From NCBI GenBank assembly GCA_023079485.1, contig CM041092.1, positions 7,329,127-7,393,126 on the forward strand: DNA of 64,000 bases, read 5' to 3'. The translations under genes were made by a program, and so were the position numbers. Below the pieces are notes generated by a model. It was not told the DNA's origin, searched no databases, and saw nothing but the letters and a program-made list of their open reading frames with translations. Every line of letters starts with the position of its first letter. Position 1 is the stretch's first letter. Positions 51,345 to 62,600 of the stretch are shown piece after piece. Source of the stretch: Archilochus colubris (lineage: Eukaryota > Chordata > Aves > Apodiformes > Trochilidae).

Positions 51345-54001
51345 AGTTAAGTAGCTGGAAGCATGGTCCTGTCTTTCAGCATGGCCATTTGGTGGCTGGT
51401 CAGTGAACCCCTGGGCAAAGCCTCTGACCATTATGGAGGGTGCAGATTTGTAACCTGAAAATGAAAAACTCCATCCAGAGTGGGACAGTGGCTGGAGGCT
51501 TCTACCAAGGAGGCCATGAACACACTTGAAGTCTGAAGGATCAGAGGGCCATTTGTAGCAGTGAGAGGAGTTTCTTCCTCCCTAATAAACTCGATCTGAT
51601 TTTTGGCTGGCCAGGTAGGCACTAGCAAAAGAGATTTTACACGCCTGAGCCTGCTGGAGCTGCAGGTGTGAGGATCAGGGGCTTTCAGGAGGTGGCTGGG
51701 TATCAGGGGGGAATTAGGAACCCAGCTGGAGGACTGGGGCAGGAATGTCCTTCAGGTCCTGTTGGGGCCCAAATCATCCCTTTAGCCCAGAGGTTGGGTG
51801 AGCATGTCCACTGCCAGCCTGCCCAGGGCTGGGCAACCCCAACATTAAGTAATTTCTAAACCCTGCTGATGTCCAGCTCTCGCTCTCCTGCTCCATCATT
51901 GTCTGGCTCCTAAAAATCTGGGCTAGTTATTTGTCTGGGGTAACTCAGCTGATTAAATATGTGTGGATGGAAATAGGTTGACTGAAACCAGCCATCTGGC
52001 TGCCTGTTTGAAGTCTTAAATTACTGCTTGGTGTGATGGGCATAATCTTCTAGGGTTTTTTAATACTTTGCTTCATTAATACCTTTGACACTGGGAGGCA
52101 CTTTTGTGCATTTACTTATAAATTTGATTGATGTTTTTGCAGTGCTCTAAAAGATATCACTGGTTATTTTTAAATAGTGTGTCTAGGGGAAACACTGTAG
52201 TCTATAGGTAAAAATGGAAGTTATTCATTACCTATCTAGAAAATAAATAGTTTTCTCTATCTGCCACTTGCTATACTTAGAGATTAGGAAGCTTTAGGTT
52301 TTTAAATAAAACTGTGCATACAGAAGTACTATTTTTCATAGGTGAAGTTTCATGAAGTTTTCACAAGACAGTAGTGGGGGAAAGTACCTCTTGATAGACC
52401 TCATGTACTTTGGGAGTTCATCTTTTTCCTGCATCTGAGATAGTAAAAAAACCCCCAAAAACGAGTGTGCTAACTAAAATAAATTTGAATTTAGCAAGGA
52501 GCTGTATTATCATGTAGCACACGAGGAGGTTGTATTGATGTGGTGGGAGAACTTTGTAGACAGAGGCCAGTGGAGGAACTGCTGCTGCAGAGCCAGAGCC
52601 AGCAGCAGGGCAAAGCTCTGGTCATGCCTTCTCACTCATGTTTAGTGAAGGGATGAATGGGTATTTTGTTCAGAATAAAATCCTAGCATTTAATTTTCAT
52701 ATAAAATTAGATAATAACAGCTTTCAGTGTCAACTGTGAGAACTGGTTTTATGGGATGTGCAGTAATGAGCAGGTACTGGTTTTATTATAGTAAGAATTA
52801 ATTTGTAATTAAAACCATATGTTTTTTTTCTGCTTCACTAACAAAATCCTTAACATGTCTTCTAGATAACCTCCAAATGGCAGATGAAACTAATTAAGAC
52901 AATATCTTGTTAAGAAAAATATGTTAACATTGAACTATTTTAGTGTATCAAAATCTGCTTGGTCTTGTTGCATGATGAAAAAGTTCTGCTGTGCTTTGGG
53001 GGCTTTCAGAAGGCAAAATGAAGACAAACATCTCTCAGTTATTGATCCCCTGAATTCAGGAAAGCTCTGAACACCTCTATAGCAACTTAGACCATTAATA
53101 ACTTCTGTATATAAGTCTGTTTTCAATTCTCGCACTCTTGTAAAGCACTGTTAAGAAGAGCCACTTAAAATTTTGCTAATGAACCCTGGGTACTGAGGAG
53201 CTTGCTTCCTTTGGCTTTCTCTAAGAAAATACCAATAGTGGTGGATGTCCCAGGTAGCAGCTTGATGCAACCTCATTCTGATACCCTTTTAGTTCAAGGT
53301 AAATGTTTATCTTGAGCTTAAGCTGCAAAATCTCAAAATGCCTATGTATGTATTTTCTGGCAGCTGTTTTGATCTCATTTAAGTTGAAGGTATGGTGATA
53401 TAGTAACACAGATTTATCTGCAACCTTTATCACCAATTTTATGTATGGCTATTTTTCTTCCTACTCTGTTAACACAAGTACTTAGGGTGATTCTAATTTT
53501 ATGATCTCTAATATCAAAGTAACTTAAAATCAAGATTAGGCTCACTTACTTAATTGGCAAACGCCTGTTACTGGATTTATTTTCTTGGTATAGCTTTTGA
53601 CTGGGAAATTAAGTTTTGAAATAATCAATATCTTGATTGAAGAGTACTTTGTCCTCATTCTGTAAATGAGATAATACTTGTGGTGATCCTATGTGAATGC
53701 TGTGTGTGATTTTTAGGGTGCCTCCTACCAAAGGTGATGTAGCTGGCTGTGATGATGATGAAAAGAAGTCATTTCAGAGCACAGTGCATTACCCAGGCAC
53801 ACTACTGGGATCTCTCTGCCAGGAAAGATGGCAAGAAGCTTTATTCAAACATCAGATTGGTTTCACAACATGCTGTTTGTTTTGGAAACTAGAGAAATGC
53901 ACAGTTGCCTAAGTATCTAGTTGATATTTGAATGGCTGAAACTCCTTTTTTGTTACTTCAGACATTTAATATTTTAGGTGTTTTTAAATCTACATTTAAT
54001 G
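51345..54001. other. Intronic sequence, no gene seen
   Basis: No supportable exon. The open frame at 53697-53912 begins just before a TTTTTAG that could act as an acceptor, but no donor follows in a sensible place and the translation is unfamiliar. Open frames at 51431-51859 lie in a slightly GC-richer patch and are not recognised. Confidence 0.55.
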
Positions 54002-54473
54002 TAGAATCACGTAATCATTTAGGTTCGAAAAGGTCTATAAGATCATCAAGTCCAACTTCAAACACAGCACTGCCAAGTCCCACCACTAAGCTGTGTCCAT
54101 CAGCATTCCTCCAGGGCATAAAAATACCTCCAGGGATGGTGACTCCACCCTGGGCAGCCTTTCCCAGTGCCTGACAACCTTTTCTGTGAAGAAATTTCTC
54201 CTAATATCCAATCTGAACCTTCCCTGGTGAAACTTGAGGCTGTTTTCTCTTATCCTGTGACTTACTACTTGGTACAAGAGACTGACCCTGACCTGGCTAC
54301 AACCTCCCTTCAAGTAGTTGTAGAGAGCAAGGTCTCCCCTCAGCTTCCTCTTCTCCAGGCTGAACAACTCCAGTTTCCTCAGTTTCTCCTCATAAGACTT
54401 TTTCTCCAGACCCTTCACCAGCTTCATTGCCTTTCTTTGGACTCACTCGAGCACCTCGGTGTCCTTAGATGTT
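54002..54473 (-). mobile_element. CR1 retrotransposon fragment, ORF2 end plus 3' UTR (minus strand)
   Basis: About 470 bp of CR1 in reverse orientation. The 3' end at 54002 is diverged (AGAATCACGTAATCATTTAGG). It then runs through ATCATCAAGTCCAACTTC, CCTCCAGGGATGGTGACTCC, TTCTCCTAATATCCAATCTG and GCTTCCTCTTCTCCAGGCTG to CCTTTCTTTGGACTCACTCG. The 113-codon minus-strand frame at 54086-54427 reads [20 protein letters not shown] and [20 protein letters not shown], the typical C-terminal end of CR1 ORF2. That frame is unusually long for a dead copy but encodes no catalytic reverse transcriptase motif. Confidence 0.95.
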
Positions 54474-55813
54474 TGGAGGTGCCTGAACATGAACACATCT
54501 TAATCTTTATTCACCCATATCTTTTAAATTACTTGTTTTGTTTGCTAAAGTTAAACATCCATTGAAGTTGATGCTATTTGGGTTTTGAGAAGGTGGCCTC
54601 ATTCATGAAGCAGATCTGGTTGATGTCTTTGGGACAAATCACTTAAAATTCCCCAAGAGGGTTTAATTTTTCCAGGGTTTCTTGAAGATGTTTGCTTTCC
54701 TTACTCATGTTTTAAACAGAAAGCTATTTTATTTAGGTTGTGTTTACTTTTAAAATTATGTCAGTACACTTTTTTTTTTGTAATAGGATTTTCAGTCACA
54801 TCACTAATAATTGGAAAAGTTTTAAGTAACACTTTTCTCCCAACTTGGTTGAGCTGTACCATTTGAAGGGCTTAGGTTTCATCTGGTAATGTTTTTTTCA
54901 TTTAATATTCAGAGAGCAGATTTTAAAGATGTTGTACTGAGCAAGTTCAATTCACCACATTATTTTTTTTACTGAGCTTAGTAGAACAACTTGAGTAACA
55001 CAGGTGGACCTTGTGGCTGTTGATACTCAGTCTTCTGTGTTTCAGCACAAGACAACCACTGAGGTTGTGATTTGACTACATTAGAATTGAACTAAACACA
55101 CACAAAAGTACTGTCATTGCTCCACTAATATATCTGATGTTCTCTGGATTTCATTTTCAGTGTCATTAAGTGTTGCACTGGTATATTATGTGGTAAAACT
55201 GTCACGGATAACTTAGTTTCTCTGTCTCTACATGAATATGTTGCGAAGCATTTTACATATATTACTGTATGCAGCATCCATTATTTAAAATGACAACTCT
55301 AATTTCTATATTAAAATCAGCCTTGTGTGCATGCCAGCCACTGTTTGGTTCAGTATTAAAAATGCTTTTTGAGTGGCTGTCCCACTCTGGGCTGGGGTCT
55401 CTGCAGATCCATATCCTTTCAAAATCAAGTCTCTTCTCTTTTAGGTCTACTGAGTCAACAAAGCTTGAGTTTGAGGTTCCAGTTAATCATATAATTTGTC
55501 AAAACACATAATCAGCCAGAGGCTGTTGGTTTTGACTTTGTCTGGTCTTTTATAGACAGAGTGATAGAAGAAACAATTAATAGCATTAGCATGGAACAGA
55601 TTTATTGCTGTAAGGCTGTGTTGGGTTACTGAAGGGTACTTCAAAGTGATTTCCAACATGCTGGTGTTTTTTGTTTCTGGCAGAGTGAGCCATGCTTTAC
55701 AGGACATTATTTGGTGTAGGACATAGGGAAACATATTCCCTAGCCTGGAGGAAGACCAAGGGAAGCCTAGCAGTTTGGAACTTTTTCCCAAGGGAGTTTG
55801 TTATTAGTTTTTC

Positions 55814-55818
<5 letters not shown>

Positions 55819-55849
<31 letters not shown>
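55819..55849. repeat. Poly-T tract, 31 bases
   Basis: An uninterrupted run of 31 T between TTCTCCTC and CACAAAAC. A poly-A tail of a minus-strand retrocopy was considered, but no AATAAA lies just before it on the minus strand and the adjacent sequence looks unique. Confidence 0.9.
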
Positions 55850-56277
55850 CACAAAACTACTAGGTTGCTGAAGTTCACAGAGATTTCTGGGAAAGTCTGT
55901 ATTATCTTCACTTTTTAAATTGCTGCCTAGCCTTAAAAGGGAGACAGTCCCCAGCAGAAATGTGGCTACCTGCCTGAGCAGTATTTCTGGATGTTAATAA
56001 CAGGGTATGCTTATTCTTGAGGGTGCAAAGGGAAATTACAAGAAACAACAAAACACCCCAATTTAAGCAGTGGAGAAAAATATTCTTTCTGAAAAGCTTT
56101 GATTCTCTTCTCTATTTGCATTTTTAGTGGGAGGTCGTTGCAGATTGCTAGCAATTTCTGCCAGCATACTTAAGCATTGAAAAATTCTCTAAAGAAAAAA
56201 AGTCAAGACAGAGAGAAGTCCAGTGAGTGAAACAGAACAAAATCAGTTTGCTTGTTTAGTTTTTGGGTTTTTTGATA

Positions 56278-56296
56278 TTTTTTTTTTTTTTTTTTT
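56278..56296. repeat. Poly-T tract, 19 bases
   Basis: A run of 19 T after TTTTGATA, followed by GAGGGGGGG. Simple homopolymer. Confidence 0.85.
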
Positions 56297-56863
56297 GAGG
56301 GGGGGACAAGGAGCAAAAACCATGGTGATTTTTCTGAGATACCTCTATGTTCAATTAGAACAAGATGTAGTGGCAACTGGAAGGGTACAGTATGCAAGAA
56401 ATTTAGCTGAGGGAGAGAAAAGACAAGTGTAACCTGTTAAAAAAAACAGAAATCCTCATGCTGTGGATTCTGGGTGGATAAAAACACACTACACCACGTA
56501 ACATCCCCCCAAAAACAATTACAGAGAATACCAGGAATGTGTTGTGGTGATCTGGGAACAAAGGAGTGGAAAACAGAGGTAAGAGGTCAGCCAGTAATGA
56601 AGCAAAATCAGACATCTCTGAATTGTAGGAGCAAAACAGAAAAGCTTTTTAGAGAACAGAGAGAAAACCTTTCCCAATATTTTCACACACAAATGTGAGC
56701 TGGATCCATCACCTGAGCGGAGGAAACCCAGTTATGAACAAACAAGTAAGGTCTAAGGGTTTGGTTGAGCTTTATATCCAGAACAGTGTTGGGCTTTGTG
56801 TCCAATACAATGTATTTGGGTTTGTGCCTTGCAGCCCAGTTTTTTCAGTGGAGTGGTTGGTCC

Positions 56864-56876
56864 TTTTTTTTTTTTT
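56864..56876. repeat. Poly-T tract, 13 bases
   Basis: A run of 13 T between GGTCC and CTGAAG, the third T tract within about 1.1 kb. Confidence 0.8.
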
Positions 56877-58889
56877 CTGAAGAAATACGTCTGCCATTCT
56901 GTTTCCATAGAAATACAAGAGATGGCTCAGTGGTGTGGTTCTGGGACCTCTGGCTGACAGACCCAGTTATTTATTGCCTTCATCACTCTCTAGCAAAGTC
57001 ACTGAGTTTCAGAAGGTGGTAATTTACTAACAGGATGTGGAATCAGCATTTAGCACAAATGTTACATATGGAAAGAGCAATTAATATTAGGACTTGGCAA
57101 AGATCTTCTGATACTGATAAAAGGTTTGCGTGGAAGGAACAGACACAATGAGAAGTAATAGCAGTCTGATGCTCTTCCTGTTTGTTTCACAGTAATTTTG
57201 GTTTTGAAAAAATGTTTCCATGATTTTTCAGCCTTATGTGAACCAAGAAGTCTGATTTCATTTTCATAGAGGACAACCATAAAAATGTTAGCTAGCACCC
57301 TCTCAGCCAGTCTCTGAGGATAAGACTGAAGGAGTGAGAATTCTTTTGTGCTTTGATGCATCAGTTGGGAAAGTTTCACTCCTGTTCAGTGTGATGCATT
57401 TTATGTTAATAAACAAAGATCATTAACTGAAGTCTGAAGTGCTGCCAATCCTGAATCTTTCATGAGCAATAAATTCTCATTAAAAATCCTTTAGGGAAAT
57501 GTATGTCCTTTCAAAAGAATTTCCACAGCACATCATCTCTGTGTGACAAATCTCCAGAGAAAAAATAAATATGAGCAACCAGTGATTGGGGGATTTGTTA
57601 GCTCAACTTCCAAGTCCTTTGCAAGAAGAAAACCTTGTTTACTTGTTTCTTCTTGTGTTTTTCAATTTTCAAGGTCACTTTTCAAGTCTAGGCTTAGTGG
57701 GAAAACAAGAATTCACTTGTGCTAGGAATGGGTGAACGGGTTCAGGATTCATTTTTTGGATAACAGTCCCGTGAATTCTTCATATATCAGGAGATATCTT
57801 CTGGATTCCAAATTTTTGTTTGTTTGGTTTTTCAAAAACTAACACAAGCAAATGATGCAGTAAAAATAGTATACATCTGTATGTGGTAAGGATCTAGTAA
57901 TTCAAACCATATAGACCACCCCAACCAGAAACACAAGAACTGAGACTCCATCTGGTATGGAGGGGGGTTGGACCCAGCTTAAAACTGAGCAGCAAGACCC
58001 CAAGGAAGAAGCTGCATGCTCACAAGCTGAAAGACAGCTTTAGGAGCAGTGAAACTGGGGAGAAACTGCTCTGCTGTCCCTGATGGAGATGCAGTGCACA
58101 ACCTGCACCAGCAGACTGGTTTTAAGTCTGGAGTGATATGCTGAAGAAAGGCAAGATGTGAAAAGTACCTGTACATGTGATGGTTTCCTTCTGCTCTTTA
58201 TTTCTCCTTTCTTGAATGTGAATTAAAAAAAGAAATATTTCAGTGCCTGGTAGGGAGAGTGGCTCTATTCACATCTCTGCTGCTCCTTACAAGTTCACAA
58301 GTCACAGAAATCAAAATGTGATTCTTTTTGGAAGTGGCATCTGCTTTAGCAGCATCTTCCTTGTGTTGGTGACTGATGTTTCCCAGGCCTGTGTCAGCTC
58401 TGCTGAGCATCCCAATGTCACCAGCTTCCCTCCTTACAGCAATGGGAGCAACTTGGGGATCACAACTAGAAAAGCATCTTGTGGGTGTGTGAAATGAAGA
58501 GTGTTTTGGAAATACAAGGAGTTAAAAGGTGGTGTCTTAAACTGTTGTCTTTCTCTTGTGGGCAAAATGGTCATGTAGCAATGACCCTGTGTCTCTGTCA
58601 TTATCTGCTTTGAACCCAGTTGCACTATTAATGTTATTGTCCTCTTTAAGGAGATGGAAGTCCATAAACTTCTACAGAAGTGATTTAGCATTGTGCAAGA
58701 GGGGAAAGGTGGCAGTGTAAGATTTGCTTGGGGGAGGTCATAAGAATGATGCAGTGGCTCTTCAGATGCTGTCAGAAAGAAGATAAATACTTACAATTTC
58801 GAGAACATTGTTAGTTGTAGGCCTTGTGCTGTGAAATTTGGTACCATCTTAGGGCTTTTGTTAAACATGCTTTCATTTGTGAAAATCTT

Positions 58890-59612
58890 GGTGCTGGGAC
58901 AGAACAAACCCATGGATCGTTACAGGTTGGGGACTGACCTCTTAGCAGCACAGAGGAAAGGGACCTGGAGGCCTGGGATGGAAGGATGACCATGAGCCAA
59001 CAATGTGCCCTGGTGGCCAAGAAGGCCAATGGCATCCTGGGGGGCATTAGAAGGGAGGTGGTTATTAGGTCAAGAGAGGTTCTCCTCCCCTTCTACTCTT
59101 CCCTGGTGAGGCCTCATCTGGAATATTGTGTCCAGTTCTGGACCCTCAGTTCAAGGACAGGGAATTGCTTGAAAGAGTCCAGTGCAGAGCAACCAAGATG
59201 ATGAGGGGAGTGGAGCATCTCCCTTGTGAGGAAAGGCTGAGGGAGCTGGGGCTCTGCAGCTGGGAGGTGACTGAGGGGTGACCTCATTAATGTTTATAAA
59301 TATATGGGTGTCAAGAGGATGGAGCCAAACTCTTCTCAGTGATGACCAATGATAGGACAAGGGGTAATGGATGCAAGTTGGAGCCTAGGAGGCTCCATGT
59401 AAACAGAAAAAAAGCTTTTGCACTGTGAGGGTGATGCAGCACTGGCACAGGCTTCCCAGTGAGGTTGTGGAGTCTCCTCCTCTGGAGACATTCAAACCCT
59501 CCCAGGATGTGTTCCTTGTCACCTGCACTGGGTGGTCCTGCTCTGCCCGGGGGTTGGACTCAATGATCTCTTGAGGTCCCTTCCAAACCCTGACACTCTG
59601 ATTTCTGTGATT
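58890..59612 (+). mobile_element. CR1 LINE, 3' ~720 bp (ORF2 C-terminal part and 3' UTR)
   Basis: The longest CR1 in the window. The frame at 58986-59201 reads [19 protein letters not shown] and [11 protein letters not shown], hallmarks of the region after the reverse transcriptase domain of CR1 ORF2. It continues with GAGCATCTCCCTTGTGAGGA, GATAGGACAAGGGGTAATGG, GTGAGGGTGATGCAGCACTG and GGGGGTTGGACTCAATGATC, and ends in a single degenerate GATTTCTGTGA unit. Stops and frameshifts after RTGNCLKES show it is inactive, and the 5' end (catalytic reverse transcriptase and endonuclease) is missing. It is less decayed than the copies at 7985 and 37377, so it is probably a later insertion. Confidence 0.95.
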
Positions 59613-62600
59613 TTGAAGCAGCTTCTGGAAAGAACAAGCAAGTCATTCTTGTAGTCAGGGATGGTGACTGATGGTGATGAATGCTATGTGCAGAAGCTGC
59701 CTGATTATAATTTAAAGTTTCTTTTGCTGAATTAATATTCCAAACTGACTTCTTTTAGTGCTTTACTTACTTTTTTGCTGTTTGAACACCTAGGTTTTCC
59801 ATGATGTTTTTGAGAACTTGGCAGCTTGCCTAATCATACAAATTCCCACTGTATGCTTCTTGAATTGCAGCTTATTGGCAGAAATAATACAGCATTAAAT
59901 ACAAATATTACTGTTAATGTAACATTAAAATTGATAAATCAATCATTTATGTTAAGAAATTCTGAACTAAGTGTTGAATTTATCAGATTGCTTTTCCTAT
60001 GCATTTTAGAGACAATGAGGTTTATGGTTAACATACCCCTTTCAATAACAAAAAGCTTTATGAGACAGATCTTGTACTCATTTATTTGTAGTACTGCATT
60101 TTGGTACTTTATGGGATATGTTAAATCAGTATGTTTAAACATGGAGAAAATTTGTACAGAATTTGGTCCTGCTGAAATCTTCACTATGCTAAATGTGAGG
60201 TTACCTAATGCTGGGAGTATTTATTTTACAGTGTGAAAAAATGAACTTTAGATGGATTTCAGAGTTCAGTAGTGCTGTTTACTCACTGTTTTCCTGGCAC
60301 CTGGGTGTTTAAACTTTCATAGATGGTGTTGTGTTAAAGTTGATAGTCAGGTCTAACTCCCTTGCCTGCTGCAGTCCTTGGGCTGATTTTTAAGATAAAC
60401 CTGTGAGTATCTCTCCAGTACTGTCCACAGACTTCAGAAATTATTATGAAATTGTTAACTATTTTCCTCCATTTTTGTGTTTCGTAAAAAAATGACCTTT
60501 TTTATCCCCATTCATTTTCTTCTCCCACCTGAAATCTCAACCTAAAAGAAAGGTTTTGGAGGAATATATATGAAGAAAAATTGCAGCTGAATGCTTTATC
60601 TCTTGAATAATGGTCATAAGTGAGGAGGTTCCAGGAGGTTTGTAAAATGATTGCTTGGTATAATTCATAATTATCCTGATGATCTGGCATTGTGTCATGC
60701 AGACATTAATCTTTTATCCTGCAATTGAACATGTGTGTCATGGCAATGAATAACTTTTTTTTTCCTGTTTTTTTCCTTTGTCAAGAAACAGCATTGATTG
60801 TGATGATTGGTTCTGTCTTATTGTCTTGTCAAGGAACCGAAAATGGGATTGGTGGCTCTATTTATTGTCATTCTAATTATTTAGTAGTTATTAATGAAGG
60901 TTATTTAAAGGTCTATTTAAAAAGCTTCTTGCTGACTTGTCTATAGTCGCAAGGTTAAAAACCATCTCAAAGCTCAAGAGAAGGAAAGCCCAGCATTTTA
61001 AATTTTGGCTCTAGACCTCCCTAGTTATGTCTAATACTGTTGGCCCAAATACACACAGAATTGGAGGGATGGGCACTAATAGTGGAAGGATACACCCCAA
61101 CAGTAAGAAATACCTAGATTTGGGGCGTCATCTGAAACACCAGTGAATAGTTTAGGTGTGCAGTCTTGCACCCATGATTTCAATGTTGAAAACAATAAAT
61201 ATCAATGAAGAAAAAAATAGAAAATAGATTGCCAGTGGGAGAGATGACACTTGTGTTGAAATGCTGTCCCTCCCTGTGTGCTTGCTGAGGACAGGAGAAT
61301 TACTGTGCTGCAGTGCCCAGCCGACCTCTGCTGCTCTGCTGGTGCTGAGAGAGTCATTTGTCATGAAAACAATCCCGTGATAATCTTCTGTGGACTCCTG
61401 ATAACCTTTCTTTATCTCGTTTCTCTGCCATGGCTCTGCCTCTTTCCTAGCCCAAAGCAACCTTTTTGGTTTTATAATGAAGGTGTTGGTCCCACTCTGT
61501 TCCTCTTACAGCACTTTCTGCCTCCTCCTTTCTGACCAAGGACGTGACTCAGCCCCATGATCTTCCATGGTATTTCTTTTGGTTTTGGTGTCTTGTTTAG
61601 ATGCTTCTGGAAAATAACTAGGCCATCCTCTTTGAACTTCTAGCTCAGATTTCTTATACATTAAAATCCACTGGAAACTGGTGAGGAGCCCTTGGGTATT
61701 GCTGATATATATATTTTAGATTGCAGTTGCAGTTCCTGGGTGGTTTTTTTTTTTTCTTGCTGTTAGTATCGCCCAAGGAAAATACAGTGCAAGTTACTAC
61801 CTGGTTTGCTTGTCTGGATTTGAGAGTTTTATGTCTTGTAGAAGAAAAGTTTAATGTAGGTGATATTTTCTGCATGTTTATCTTTCATTCAGAAATGCAT
61901 AAAAATAAATTAGCAATAAATAAGAGCCTGTGCCTTGTTTGTGCCTCGTCCTATCTATTCTGCTTCTGCTTGACAGCACTAGTACTTCCCTTACTGCAAC
62001 TGCTGCCTTTGCAATTATTGTAAAAATAATTAAGTAGAGCTCACACGTTCCTCAGTTTTAAATTTGCAATGAATCTTTCTTTCCAAGATGTCTTTATTAT
62101 TGCTGGATCTGGTGAAAACGTTACAGCTCCAGAAGAGCAGTTTCAAAATGCACACAGCAGTGACATTTATAAAGCATGGGCTGCTCAGGGGGAGGGAGGG
62201 AAGGCTGCAGCATCAGTAACCACTGGGATTGCAATGGGAGCTGAAAGAGGAGCATGAGTTCACTGCAGCAGTTCCACCCTTGGCTGTTCCCTTGTCAGAT
62301 CTCATAGACTCAACGAGGTCAAGCCTGGTCAGCATCCGGAAGGGAAACCTCCCTGGAAAACCAGGAGTTGAGGAAAGCCAGGCTTGTGGCACTCTGCATC
62401 CGTGTTTAATAGATTTTAAGTGGTGTGTTTTTTTCTGGTTCGTTTGAAAAGCAGCGCTCTGGTGACAAGGGGAAAAAATTACAGGGAAATAATTTTTTGG
62501 TAGGTGATAAATAAGTGGTTCCAAGGCACTGAAGCGGTTAGGGATGCTTTGCAAATTCGGATTCTGAGTCTCATAATTTTTCTGTTTGCTTTTTTCCTGC

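Larger units (their letters stand above)
54474..58889. other. Intronic sequence with a cluster of T tracts, no gene seen
   Basis: Over 4 kb without a recognisable exon. It includes three T homopolymers at 55819, 56278 and 56864. An acceptor-like TTTCATTTTCAG near 55160 is not followed by a recognisable coding exon. Open frames in this stretch are short and unknown. Confidence 0.55.

Noticed and set aside
53697..53912. Possible exon after the acceptor-like TGATTTTTAG
   Set aside because: No usable donor follows in frame, the translation is unfamiliar, and the region does not look like any NCKAP5 segment I know.
55819..55849. Poly-A tail of a minus-strand processed pseudogene
   Set aside because: No AATAAA just upstream on the minus strand and no recognisable coding sequence in the flank.
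58986..59201. 71-codon frame as a host gene
   Set aside because: [11 protein letters not shown] and the surrounding residues are from CR1 ORF2, so it is part of the retrotransposon fragment.
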